Part shown: positions 49,486-59,027 of the stretch, piece after piece
How the letters are laid out: each line of letters starts with the position of its first letter
Numbering within the stretch: the stretch's first letter is position 1
NCBI GenBank assembly: GCA_020444325.1
Contig: JAHLLD010000013.1
Coordinates: 62,001-126,000, forward strand
DNA: 64,000 nt
Source of the DNA: a bacterium
GTDB lineage: Bacteria > Bacteroidota > Ignavibacteria > SZUA-365
Direction of reading: 5' to 3'
Program-made: the position numbers and the translations under genes
Notes under the pieces: generated by a model
The model's input: only the letters and a program-made list of their open reading frames with translations
What the model was told of the DNA's origin: nothing
Databases searched by the model: none

Positions 49486-52263
49486 TTAACGAATACGAAT
49501 CACTACGATAGTGATGTCATCGTTCTGTTCAGCCCCGTTGCGGTGCAGTTCGACTTCATGGATGAGCATGTCCTGCAGTTCCGCCGAAGTTTCACAGCGT
49601 GCCTGCTGCACAATTTGAATCACGCGGTCTTCCCCGAACTCATGCTTCTCCGCGTCCATCGCTTCCGTCAATCCATCGGAATAAAGCAGAAGCAGTCCAT
49701 CCTCCCGCAGCGGGAATGTCTTTTCTTCCAGGGCCCGCTCGAACACCTCGCCGGGTTCGAGACCGAGACCCATCCCGTCCGATCCGAGGAAGCGCATTTC
49801 CCCATTGAGATCCACAAGGGGCTGCGTATGACCCGCACGGCACACGGTCACAGTCCCTGCATCGAGGTCGAAAAGGGCGAGGATCATCGTTATGAAGGAA
49901 TTGCGTTCCATGCCTTCGTAAATGAGACGGTTGACGCTGCTGAGAATTGAGCGTGGCGTGTCGTACTGCTGCGCGGCAAAGCGGATCATTCCCTGCACTT
50001 TCGCCATGTACAGCGCAGCGGAAACACCCTTGCCGGACACGTCGCCGACGGTAACGAGAAGCCTGTTGTTCGGCAGCTCGATATAGTCGTAATAATCGCC
50101 GCCCACAGTCATGGCGGGAATGGAGATTCCAGCGATATCGAGGCGATCAATCGGGGGATTGGTTTTCGGCAGCAGTCCCTGTTGTATGCGCTGTGCGATC
50201 TTGAGCTGCTCGGCAATTTTCTGCTTATCGATTTCAGAGCGATGCAGACGTGCATTCTCGATTGCGATGGCCGCCTGGCTGGCGACGGTCGAGAGCAAGT
50301 CCATATCCTCCTGTGAATACACGCTTCCGCTCATCTTGGGTCCCACATTGATCGCACCGATCATGCGGTCCTGCAGGAACATGGGCACCATCAGAATAAT
50401 GCCTGACGCTTCGAGTTTCTGTCTGTCGACCTCGCTCGTGATGCGTTCATCTTCATCGAGATGGGCAACGGAAAACGGAGCCCGCGTTTTCTTGAGCAGC
50501 TGCAGAATACCGCCTTCCTGCGCCGAAAACTCCACGAACTCTTCAGGGATGTTTTTACTCAGCACATTGCATCCGTTGTCGCCGTCACAGAGTCCGACCG
50601 ACACTTTCTCGACATGCATGGTGGATGCAATCCGGTTGACCACGCTGCTCAGAATCTGCTCGAGATTGATCTGCCTCGGCAGTTCATTGCTGAATTCGAG
50701 CAGTGCCTTCTGGTAATTGTAACGCTCCCTGTAAAAAAGCCTGTCGATGCCAAGCTGCACTCGCTGTTTGAGAGGATCGAACAACAATGCGATGGCGATG
50801 AAGGCAACCAGGGTAAGCAGCTGATTGTCCGTTTCCCCCAGCACATTACCGAGCAGGCTTCCCAGACCGAACACGACGCCGAGATAGATCGCAGCGATCG
50901 CCGCCGTGATCAGACCGTACATGAGGCTGCGCTTGACGATCACCGTAAAGTCCATCAGTCTGTATTTGATGATGGAGTACCCGAATGCCGGCGGAATGCC
51001 GATGACCAGCAAAGCGGGAATCAGCAGATACGGTTGCAGAAAGATGGCGAATCGGTACGTCGTCGTGAGGATGAGGATATACAGGAACGCTGCGATACCG
51101 ATGAAAACGGACTGCAGGATGGGACGCAGCTGAACGCGACGATCGGGTTCGACCTTCCGGTAATAGCTGTGGATGAACAGTCCAAGTCCCGTCAGGAAGA
51201 ATGCATACGGCAGGATTTCCGCCACCGCCACAAGTTCCTTCCCGAGGACCAACCCCAGATCTCGCTGAAAATAAAACGCGAGGGAATACAGACTGGCAAG
51301 TGCCGTCGTTCCGTAGAGAACGGGCATCAGCCACCGGCGCTGTGTGATGGCGCGACGAACGGGGAAGAACAGGAAGAAGCTGATAAAGGTCGGTGGGGCC
51401 AGGGCCCGTGCCAGCAGGTTGATCGATCCCATGGTGCGTACTTTCCACAGCGGGTCGTAGTAGTCACTGATGGCCAGCGTCGACATGCCGAAGAAGAACA
51501 TGGCGAATATGCCAAACCTGGCAAATTTTCGCTGAATGCTTCCCTGGGGACGCGCCATGACCACGAGATATCCCACGAGCAGAAAACCGAGTCCGAGCAG
51601 AAACTGCGCGAGGTAAGGATAGTTGAAAGTTTTCCGCACACTGACGTTGAATGTGCGCAGCTGACCGTCGCGATCGACCAGGAACCTGGCGGTGGATCCC
51701 GCTTCGTGCATGTTCAGGTAATACTGCGGTCCCCTCGGATTATTGACACTCACGCCGTCGATACGGAGCAGCACGTCGCCATCTTTCACCCCGGCACGAT
51801 CCGTGACGCCGTCCTGCACAATGTCGGTGATGACCATGGTTTCAAAAATGCGATCACGCAGCAGAACGCCAAGGGTGTCTTCACCCTCGTGGCGCGTCAG
51901 CAGAATCTGCCTGCTGCGGTGGTCACGTTCAATGCCCAGCTGCACGCTGTCGCTGCGTGGCGACGCATCGAGAATGGGACGAATATCGGTGGTGCGGGAC
52001 ACCGGGACGCCATTGACGGAGGTGATAATGTCACCAGGTTCGAGTCCGCCCCTGTCTGCAGCTCCCCCTTCAGAAAGGTGATATACGTGAATACGTGTGG
52101 TGTCGGAGTACAGCTGCTGCCACTTGCACTGATCATTGCTCGGTACACGCCACACCATGATGTGCATGAAATTGTACGATGTCACCGCGAGCACCAGCAT
52201 CGCGAACACCGTATACATCAGGCGGATCCAACTCGTTGATATGCCATTGAGGGTATTGCGCAT
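49486..52263 (-). CDS. PDZ-PDZ-membrane-GAF-SpoIIE phosphatase
   Basis: A 925-residue sensor phosphatase. An N-terminal helix (about 14-38) is followed by two PDZ-like domains (about 55-125, GGLEPGDIITSVNGVPVS; and 130-212, GVKDGDVLLRIDGVSV), a seven- to eight-helix membrane region (about 215-490), a GAF domain (about 540-690) and a C-terminal SpoIIE/PP2C phosphatase (about 700-925). The last contains MTVGGDYYDYIELPNNRLLVTVGDVSGKGVSAALYMAKV and LLLLYSDGLTEAMD. The PDZ part should lie outside the cytoplasm, making this a possible sensor of envelope peptides. The phosphatase probably acts on an anti-sigma antagonist. Confidence 0.9.
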   Translation of the reverse strand: MRNTLNGISTSWIRLMYTVFAMLVLAVTSYNFMHIMVWRVPSNDQCKWQQLYSDTTRIHVYHLSEGGAADRGGLEPGDIITSVNGVPVSRTTDIRPILDASPRSDSVQLGIERDHRSRQILLTRHEGEDTLGVLLRDRIFETMVITDIVQDGVTDRAGVKDGDVLLRIDGVSVNNPRGPQYYLNMHEAGSTARFLVDRDGQLRTFNVSVRKTFNYPYLAQFLLGLGFLLVGYLVVMARPQGSIQRKFARFGIFAMFFFGMSTLAISDYYDPLWKVRTMGSINLLARALAPPTFISFFLFFPVRRAITQRRWLMPVLYGTTALASLYSLAFYFQRDLGLVLGKELVAVAEILPYAFFLTGLGLFIHSYYRKVEPDRRVQLRPILQSVFIGIAAFLYILILTTTYRFAIFLQPYLLIPALLVIGIPPAFGYSIIKYRLMDFTVIVKRSLMYGLITAAIAAIYLGVVFGLGSLLGNVLGETDNQLLTLVAFIAIALLFDPLKQRVQLGIDRLFYRERYNYQKALLEFSNELPRQINLEQILSSVVNRIASTMHVEKVSVGLCDGDNGCNVLSKNIPEEFVEFSAQEGGILQLLKKTRAPFSVAHLDEDERITSEVDRQKLEASGIILMVPMFLQDRMIGAINVGPKMSGSVYSQEDMDLLSTVASQAAIAIENARLHRSEIDKQKIAEQLKIAQRIQQGLLPKTNPPIDRLDIAGISIPAMTVGGDYYDYIELPNNRLLVTVGDVSGKGVSAALYMAKVQGMIRFAAQQYDTPRSILSSVNRLIYEGMERNSFITMILALFDLDAGTVTVCRAGHTQPLVDLNGEMRFLGSDGMGLGLEPGEVFERALEEKTFPLREDGLLLLYSDGLTEAMDAEKHEFGEDRVIQIVQQARCETSAELQDMLIHEVELHRNGAEQNDDITIVVIRIR

Positions 52264-52600
52264 ACGTCGGCAGCGATGGTTCAGCAGTGAGACAAGAAAT
52301 CTTTATAGCGATGCCTGAAAGTACGATGCAGAACGCATTATTAAAATCTGGAAATTCATCCCTTCTCCGTCGGGATGGTCCTGCACGCAATCCAGGATTG
52401 AAATGATGACCTGTACTTTTCAACCTACGTGGAAAACCTCCCACAGTTGCATTCCAAGGCAGGGAAATACGCCTGCCACGATGAGGGATGTCCCCTGTGT
52501 CTGCACCCTGTCCTGCTGCAAAGCGCGTGGCTGAAATATTTGCCATTTTGCGGTCTATTCCGCAGATTATTTTCCATCCCTTCAACCAGGAGGCGTCTGC
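52264..52600. other. 337-bp divergent intergenic region
   Basis: It separates the SpoIIE phosphatase gene (minus) and the symporter gene (plus) and must contain both promoters. AGGAGG lies about 10 bp before the symporter ATG. I see no gene, hairpin terminator or clear operator in it. Confidence 0.6.
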
Positions 52601-54205
52601 ATGGCCTCAACGCTCGCGTTCCCCGATCTGCTGATCGTCGTGTGCTACATTCTTCTCGTCATCGGCATCGGCGTGTACTTCACGCGGAGGGGAACGACGC
52701 GGGTCGACTATTTCCTCGCCGGAAGAAATATCGGCTGGCTGGCGATCGGCGCATCCCTTTTCGCGACGAATATTTCGAGTGAGCATTTGCTGGGACTCGC
52801 GGGAACGGGGTCCAAATCCGGTCTTGCCGTGGGACATTTTGAATGGCTGGCCTGCCTGATCGTGCTGTTGCTCGGCTGGGTATTCACGCCATTCTATCTC
52901 AAGTCGGGCGTGTTCACCATGCCCGAGTTCCTCGAGCGGCGATACGGAAAAAGTGCCCGGTGGTATCTGAGCGTCATTTCCATCGTTGCGTATGTACTGA
53001 CAAAAATTTCCATTTCCCTCTACGCGGGCGGAATCCTCTTGAACGCCGTGGTGGGATGGGACATGTACACCTCCGCTGTCGTGATCGTGCTTATCACCGG
53101 CATCTATACCGTGCTCGGCGGACTCAGCGCCGTGATCTATACTGATCTCGTGCAAATGTTCATTCTCATCTTCGGGTCTGTTGCGTTGACAGTGATTGGA
53201 CTCGATCGTGCCGGGGGCTGGGATGCCGTGGTGGCTGCGACGCCCCCGGATTTCTGGCATATGTTCAAGCCCATGAGCGATCCGGATTTTCCATGGACCG
53301 GCATCGTTTTCGGCGCCCCGATACTGGGGATCTGGTACTGGTGCACGGATCAGTATATCGTGCAGCGCGTGCTCAGCGCCCGCAATCTCGATCATGCGCA
53401 GGCGGGTACGGTTTTCGCCGGTTTCCTGAAAATCCTCCCCGTATTCATCCTCGTGCTGCCCGGCGTGGTGGGGTACGCACTCTCGGGCGGTGAAGTCACG
53501 GGCGATGCGAGCTTTGCCTGGATGATCACCACACTGCTTCCGGAGGGACTCCGCGGATTGGTCGTGGCAGGACTGCTGGCTGCGCTCATGTCGTCGCTCA
53601 GCGCAATGTTCAACTCCACGTCCACCCTCTTCACCATGGATATCTATCAGAAGCTGCGTCCCGACGCAGGCGAGAAGAAAACCGTTCGCGTGGGACGGCT
53701 GGTCACGGTCGCGATGGTAGTGCTCGGACTACTGTGGATTCCGTTTATTGGTTTGCTGAGCGATGAGCGTATGTACGTGTATCTGCAGAGCGTCCAGGGC
53801 TACATTTCTCCACCCATCGCCGCGGTTTTCCTCTTCGGCATTTTCTGGCGGCGCGTGAACGCGAAAGGCGCCATGGCTTCCCTGCTGACAGGACTGTTTC
53901 TCGGTGCATTCCGCTTCATACTTGAAATCGCGCACAAACTCGATCCATTTCACAACCCGGTGCTAGTGACCATGGCGACGGTGAATTTTCTTCATGTCGC
54001 AATTTTCCTGTTTATTGTCTGCTCGCTCGTCCTCGTGGGCGTCTCACTCGCAACAGCCGCCCCCGACCGCAGCCGGCTGGTTAATCTCACATTTTCGGAA
54101 ACACCCCGGGAGGCAAGCCGCAGCAGCGCCATGCGTCGCGTCAATATCGCGATGTCCACAGTGCTCGTCATCCTCCTCCTGCTGCTCTGGTGGCAGTTCC
54201 GCTAA
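52601..54205 (+). CDS. Sodium/solute symporter (SSS family)
   Basis: A 534-residue carrier with about 13-14 transmembrane helices. Typical SSS features are ARRGTTRVDYFLAGRNIGWLAIGASLFATNISSEHLLGLAGTG at the N-terminus, GGLSAVIYTDLVQM and the C-terminal LAALMSSLSAMFNSTSTLFTMDIY sodium-site region. It is closest in style to the SglT sugar subgroup. The GH31 gene starts 17 bp downstream, which supports a sugar substrate released by that enzyme. Confidence 0.92.
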   Translation: MASTLAFPDLLIVVCYILLVIGIGVYFTRRGTTRVDYFLAGRNIGWLAIGASLFATNISSEHLLGLAGTGSKSGLAVGHFEWLACLIVLLLGWVFTPFYLKSGVFTMPEFLERRYGKSARWYLSVISIVAYVLTKISISLYAGGILLNAVVGWDMYTSAVVIVLITGIYTVLGGLSAVIYTDLVQMFILIFGSVALTVIGLDRAGGWDAVVAATPPDFWHMFKPMSDPDFPWTGIVFGAPILGIWYWCTDQYIVQRVLSARNLDHAQAGTVFAGFLKILPVFILVLPGVVGYALSGGEVTGDASFAWMITTLLPEGLRGLVVAGLLAALMSSLSAMFNSTSTLFTMDIYQKLRPDAGEKKTVRVGRLVTVAMVVLGLLWIPFIGLLSDERMYVYLQSVQGYISPPIAAVFLFGIFWRRVNAKGAMASLLTGLFLGAFRFILEIAHKLDPFHNPVLVTMATVNFLHVAIFLFIVCSLVLVGVSLATAAPDRSRLVNLTFSETPREASRSSAMRRVNIAMSTVLVILLLLLWWQFR

Positions 54206-54222
54206 ACCCCCGCAAGAGAATT

Positions 54223-56670
54223 ATGAAACAGCGCATCACGTTCACACTTCTGCTCCTGCTCCTCGTTGCCCCCTTCACCCGGGCCGATCGCTACACTTTC
54301 CTCGGTTCGTACACCTCCCATTCGACGACGGACCGCACACTTACCGTGCAGGCGACCAACAATGTACTCAAACTCACCCTTGTCGACAGCGCTATCGTTC
54401 GGGTGCAGGTCGGCAGGGACGGTGTCATACAGGATATCCCGAGCTACGCGGTGGTGGCCGGCGAAAACCCGCTTCTGCGCTGGGACATTGAGGACCATCC
54501 GGGCGACCTGACACTGCGTTTTCCCGGCGGCAGCATCGTCCTCGAGAAATTCCCCGTCCGCCTCATACTGCGCGATACGCGCGACAGCGTGCTGATCGAG
54601 GACGCCCCCGCGTTCGGTCACGCATGGGACGGGAAAGAGGTGCAGGTCTGGAAACGGCTGCACGATGACGAAAGATTCTATGGGCTGGGAGAAAAGACCG
54701 GGGGACTCAACAAACGCGGGAGCAACTGGACGATGTGGAATTCCGACGTGCCCGGATACGGGGAAGCGCAGGATCCCCTGTACGTCTCTGTTCCGTTTTT
54801 CATCGGTGTGCGTGATGTCGGTGCATACGGCGTCTTTTTCGACAACAGCTATCGCAGCACGTTCAACCTCGGCGCGGCCAGCGACCGGGTGTTTTCCTTC
54901 GGTGCAGAAGACGGCGAGATGAATTACTACCTGTTCAGCGGCCCCGCCCTGCCGGATGTGGTCAGACAATACACGCATCTGACCGGTCGTATCCCGCTGC
55001 CCCCGATGTGGGCATTCGGGAATCAGCAGTCGCGGTGGAGTTACTATCCCGAATTTGAAGTGCGGGATATTGCGCAGAATTTCAGAAACCGGAAACTCCC
55101 CTGCGATGTCATATATCTCGACATCCGCTACATGGATCGTTTCAAGGTGTTCACATGGGACAGCAGTGGTTTCGCGGACCCCGCCGCATTGCTCGCGGAC
55201 CTCGAGGATGATGGTTTCAAGATCGTCCCCATCATCGATCCCGGTGTAAAAATCGAAGCGGGTTACGAGGTCTATGAGGAGGGGGTACGCAACGGATATT
55301 TTGCACGCTACCCGGATGGACAGCTGTACAGCGGCGAGGTGTGGCCCGGCTGGTGTCATTTCCCCGATTTCACAAGCAGTACCGTACGCAGCTGGTGGGG
55401 CGCGCATTATGCGGACATGGCGGCGATGGGTGTGGACGGCTTCTGGAACGACATGAATGAACCGGCGGTCTGGGGCCGGGAATTTCCTCTGCTCGTCGAG
55501 TTCGACGACGAAGGACGGGAATCCACGATCAAGAAAATCCACAATGTTTACGGTCTGCTCATGGCCAGAGCTTCGTATGAAGGCCTCCTTGCAGCACGGG
55601 CCGATACGCGACCATTTATCCTTACCCGCGCCGGCTTTGCGGGGTCGCAGCGATATGCGGCGGTGTGGACAGGCGACAATCGCGCACGTTGGGAAGATCT
55701 GCGCCTTGCGTTGCGCATGTGCCAGGGACTCGGACTTTCCGGCATGGCGTTCTGCGGCCCGGATATCGGCGGCTTCATCGGGCATCCCACGCCGGAACTC
55801 TACGTACGCTGGATGCAGGCGGCGGTATTCACGCCGTTCATGCGCACACACAGTCACCTGGACACGCCGGATCAATCTCCGTGGTCGTTTGGAGAATGGT
55901 CCGAAGATATCGCACGGCATTACCTGAATCTGCGCTACGAAATGCTCCCGTACATGTACTCTGAATTCCACCGTGCTTCGCAGGACGGCACGCCGTTCAT
56001 GCGCCCGCTGTTCTATGATTTCCCGAAGGACGCCGCATGCTACAGCAGTGCGTGGGAGCACAGCTTCATGGCCGGACCTTCCCTGCTCGTCGCCCCCGTG
56101 GTGGAGGCGGGAGCGCAGTCACGTGAGGTCTATCTGCCCCCCGGCAGATGGATCGATGCGTGGACAGGCGAAAGTCATGAGGGAGGACAGAGCATCCTGG
56201 TGAAAGCCCCCATGGAGCGCCTCCCGTATTTCTACCGGGCAGGTGCCATCATTCCGCGACGCAATGTGCAGCAGTATACCGGCGAATCCCCGATGACGGA
56301 GCTGATCCTCGATATCGTCCCGAAGGATCAGGCGCGGTACACGCTCTATCTCGACAGGGGTGACGGTTTCGGCCACCTGCAGGGTGAATTTGATGAGATT
56401 CACTTTTCCCTTTACAATGACGGACTTTCCTGGGTGATCCGCACCGAGAGCAGTCCGGGCCGATATGCTGCAGCGATTAAAAGCATCCGCTTTCGCATTC
56501 TCGGTTCCTCGACCATGCCGCGCGGCGTGGCAATCAACGACGAAGCGCTGCTGTTTGAAAACGAAGAGGAGCGCGAACAGGCACATGTGCTGCAGGATGT
56601 CGGTGCGCACCGTTTCGAAATCAGCCTGCCCTTCCGAACCGGCAGCCAGGTCTATCGATTTGAGTACTGA
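54223..56670 (+). CDS. GH31 alpha-glucosidase-like glycosidase
   Basis: An 815-residue exported enzyme from the ATG at 54223 with signal MKQRITFTLLLLLLVAPFTRA. The GH31 core has the nucleophile motif GFWNDMNEPAVWG (Asp near 410) and the acid/base region GPDIGGFIGHPTPELY (Asp near 514). N-terminal beta domain (DSAIVRVQVG...) and C-terminal beta domains are present. Family members cleave alpha-glucosides or alpha-xylosides; specificity cannot be told here. It is probably co-transcribed with the symporter, forming a small sugar-uptake unit. Confidence 0.92.
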   Translation: MKQRITFTLLLLLLVAPFTRADRYTFLGSYTSHSTTDRTLTVQATNNVLKLTLVDSAIVRVQVGRDGVIQDIPSYAVVAGENPLLRWDIEDHPGDLTLRFPGGSIVLEKFPVRLILRDTRDSVLIEDAPAFGHAWDGKEVQVWKRLHDDERFYGLGEKTGGLNKRGSNWTMWNSDVPGYGEAQDPLYVSVPFFIGVRDVGAYGVFFDNSYRSTFNLGAASDRVFSFGAEDGEMNYYLFSGPALPDVVRQYTHLTGRIPLPPMWAFGNQQSRWSYYPEFEVRDIAQNFRNRKLPCDVIYLDIRYMDRFKVFTWDSSGFADPAALLADLEDDGFKIVPIIDPGVKIEAGYEVYEEGVRNGYFARYPDGQLYSGEVWPGWCHFPDFTSSTVRSWWGAHYADMAAMGVDGFWNDMNEPAVWGREFPLLVEFDDEGRESTIKKIHNVYGLLMARASYEGLLAARADTRPFILTRAGFAGSQRYAAVWTGDNRARWEDLRLALRMCQGLGLSGMAFCGPDIGGFIGHPTPELYVRWMQAAVFTPFMRTHSHLDTPDQSPWSFGEWSEDIARHYLNLRYEMLPYMYSEFHRASQDGTPFMRPLFYDFPKDAACYSSAWEHSFMAGPSLLVAPVVEAGAQSREVYLPPGRWIDAWTGESHEGGQSILVKAPMERLPYFYRAGAIIPRRNVQQYTGESPMTELILDIVPKDQARYTLYLDRGDGFGHLQGEFDEIHFSLYNDGLSWVIRTESSPGRYAAAIKSIRFRILGSSTMPRGVAINDEALLFENEEEREQAHVLQDVGAHRFEISLPFRTGSQVYRFEY

Positions 56671-56822
56671 GGAATGCGATTGATCTGGTGAGCGCGAAGA
56701 CACCAAGACGCGAAGACACGGAGGGGCGTTCATAAAGAGGAGGAATCGAGGGGAATGCGTCAAGAATTTGAGATGGATTCTTTATGTTTACTGCACGCAA
56801 CAATCCAGCACCTGCACAGGCG
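56671..56822. other. Intergenic region with a CGCGAAGACAC direct repeat
   Basis: CGCGAAGACAC occurs at 56693-56703 and 56709-56719, in the context AGACACCAAGACGCGAAGACACGGAGG. Such ACACGAAG-like intergenic runs are dispersed in many bacterial genomes and on the opposite strand give spurious peptides such as RVLVSSR. A ribosome-site-like AGAGGAGG lies a little further on. Confidence 0.6.
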
Positions 56823-57863
56823 ATGATGATGACAAGCCCCGTTTCACTTACGACATGGACAGCAAGGGTCCTCAGGGCCGTATTCTTCAGTGCCCTGCTG
56901 CCTGCGCTGCTGCAGGCACAGGACGTGGAGTTCAGCGGATTCGGCGCAACCGGCGTGCGGATATATGACAGGAACCCCGTCGCGGAATTCAATCAGGATT
57001 ATTTCTACGAAGGGAAACTCCAGGCCGATATTTCGCTTTCCAAGGACATTGAAGCCCAGTTGGACTTTCGAGGGAAATCCGATGAGCGCGAAGTGGTACT
57101 GCGTGAGTTCTCCGTCAAATTCGAGTATTTCAGATACGCACGCGTCAAGATTGGCAACGTGAAGAAACCCTACAGTATTGAGGGGCTGGCTGATCGCGAT
57201 GAATATATCCCTGTATTCGACAGCTATATCCATCGGCGTAACGAGCAGCTGGGCTATGCGGGCCGAAATGTCGGACTGCTGGTTTATTACAATTACAAAG
57301 ACAAACGTCCCGAATTTCCATTCTCCTACGCTGCCGGCGTGTTCCGCAACAACTCCTACGTGACCAGCGCCTATGCCAGGGGAAGCTGGCACAGCAACGC
57401 GTTCATCGCATCACTTGGTTATGCCCTGCTCTCGCGCTCGGGTGACGACGCCATCACCACGCATGGTTTCTCGGCTGATGCCGGGCTTGTCGGGAAATGG
57501 GCGGAGTCAAGACTCGAATTGTTCTACGCGCAGGATCCGGAAGAAGGAATCCGCCGCAGACTGATGAATCAGGATCCTTCGGTCAATACCATGGGACTCC
57601 GTTCCCTCTCCGCATTGCGTTTCGACATCGACGGTGATGTGGTTGAGATGCTTGAACCGCATCTGATGGTTACCTGGTACGCACCGGATGCGGAAACGAC
57701 GGAATACCATACCCTCGAAATTCTGCTCGGTATCAATGTATTCCTTGACGACGATGTGCGCCTGCGACTCGCTGCAGACGGCCTGCTGACCAAGGACAGG
57801 TATTCCGACAGCTACAGCACCCACGGTTCCGTGTTCGCAACTGAAGTGTTCGTGCGTTTCTGA
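56823..57863 (+). CDS. Porin-like (OprO/P-type) outer-membrane protein
   Basis: A 346-residue exported protein from the Met run at 56823; a Met at 56784 gives a longer but less typical signal peptide. The signal ends LLPALLQAQ-D. The mature part has an OprO/OprP-like opening (EFSGFGATGVRIYDRNPV...YEGKLQADISLSKDIEAQLDFRGK) and a GNVKKPYSIEGLADRDEYIPVFD segment typical of phosphate-selective or pyrophosphate-type porins. It is aromatic-rich and ends in FVRF, as expected of barrels. Its stop overlaps the next start by 1 bp. Confidence 0.75.
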   Translation: MMMTSPVSLTTWTARVLRAVFFSALLPALLQAQDVEFSGFGATGVRIYDRNPVAEFNQDYFYEGKLQADISLSKDIEAQLDFRGKSDEREVVLREFSVKFEYFRYARVKIGNVKKPYSIEGLADRDEYIPVFDSYIHRRNEQLGYAGRNVGLLVYYNYKDKRPEFPFSYAAGVFRNNSYVTSAYARGSWHSNAFIASLGYALLSRSGDDAITTHGFSADAGLVGKWAESRLELFYAQDPEEGIRRRLMNQDPSVNTMGLRSLSALRFDIDGDVVEMLEPHLMVTWYAPDAETTEYHTLEILLGINVFLDDDVRLRLAADGLLTKDRYSDSYSTHGSVFATEVFVRF

Positions 57864-59020
57864 TGCGCAGGCTGAAGATCATAGCGAGTGCGTTACTCAC
57901 GGCGAGCGTTGTCCTGTTGCTTGCATCGTGCGATACAGTCAACGACAGCAATCCCGCCTCCGCGATCACCGACATTCCGGTGCTGGATGCATATATCCCT
58001 CCGGATCGGTACGCCGAGCTCCTCAGCAACCGCTGGAGCGACGAAGAGGCGGCAATCGATATTTTCGTGGGGAGTACGCAGTACCGTGGCAGCGTCGAAC
58101 CGCAGGGAGCCGGATCCCGCTATCACAGCCGCTGGTCGTTCAAACTTGAGCTCGATGACGACAGTCCGCTTCTTTCCGGCCTGCGCACCAGCAATCTCAG
58201 CGCACAGACTTTTGATCGGAGCCGCCTGCGCACCATGCTCGCCACAGAGGTGTTTGCCGCCATGGGGTTCCCTGTGTTCGCATTCCATCCCGTCTACCTG
58301 AAAATCAATGGACAGAACCTCGGGCTTTACCTTCAGATCGAACGATTCGAGCATCCCTGGTTTGACAAGCATGGAGTGCCTGTATACGAACTGATCAAAA
58401 CGGGCTTCGGGGCGCGCTTCACGTACGATGGCGGCCTGCATCTCGCGCAGTTCTTCCGTAAGGAAATCCCCGACGACGACAACCTGAACTCCTTCGGCGA
58501 TTTTATTCACGCTCTCGACAAAGCCGATCCCGATCATATTTTCGAGGATGTCGGTCCATGGCTCGATATCCCACAGTATCTCCGGTATCACGCCGCAGCC
58601 TCCGTTCTCAACCATGTCGACGGCTTCACGAACAATCTCTATTTCTACCGCGCCGCACCTGGCGCCCCCTACAGCGTCATTCCATGGGATTTCGACAAAA
58701 TCATGTACGAGGAGCACGAAGTCGGACTGATCGGTGAAAACGACATCATCAGGAAGCTTCTGCAGAACGATTCCTGCGTCACACTTTATAAAGACGCGAT
58801 TCGCCATGTCATAGACAGTGTCGTCGTGCCGGAAAAACTGTTTCCACAACTCGATGCCTTTGCAGCCCGCATTGCATCTGCCTACACCCTCGATCCGAAG
58901 CTCGGACAGGTGGGGGTTTCCCTTGACCATGAATCCAATCGGCTTCGTGCGTATCTTATAAGTAGATGCAATTATTTTCGCGCGAATCTCGACGCGATCA
59001 CTCGCCTTCCCCGAAAGTAG
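57863..59020 (+). CDS. CotH-kinase-like lipoprotein
   Basis: A 385-residue lipoprotein with lipobox LLLASC (signal MRRLKIIASALLTASVVLLLASC). The CotH features are a beta-rich N-part (RYHSRWSFKLELDDDSP), ARLRTMLATEVFAAMGFPVFAFHPVYLKINGQNLGLYLQIERFEH and the active-site-like PYSVIPWDFDKIMYEEHE. CotH-type proteins phosphorylate secreted or spore proteins. It overlaps the porin gene by 1 bp and lies 7 bp before the first PAP2 gene. Confidence 0.83.
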   Translation: MRRLKIIASALLTASVVLLLASCDTVNDSNPASAITDIPVLDAYIPPDRYAELLSNRWSDEEAAIDIFVGSTQYRGSVEPQGAGSRYHSRWSFKLELDDDSPLLSGLRTSNLSAQTFDRSRLRTMLATEVFAAMGFPVFAFHPVYLKINGQNLGLYLQIERFEHPWFDKHGVPVYELIKTGFGARFTYDGGLHLAQFFRKEIPDDDNLNSFGDFIHALDKADPDHIFEDVGPWLDIPQYLRYHAAASVLNHVDGFTNNLYFYRAAPGAPYSVIPWDFDKIMYEEHEVGLIGENDIIRKLLQNDSCVTLYKDAIRHVIDSVVVPEKLFPQLDAFAARIASAYTLDPKLGQVGVSLDHESNRLRAYLISRCNYFRANLDAITRLPRK

Positions 59021-59027
59021 TACGAAC

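Noticed and set aside
54202-56061. 619-codon minus-strand frame
   Set aside because: Antisense to the GH31 gene, whose catalytic motifs are intact.
56119-56763. Minus-strand frame containing CLRVLVSSR
   Set aside because: The peptide arises from the dispersed ACACGAAG-like repeat; the rest is antisense to GH31.
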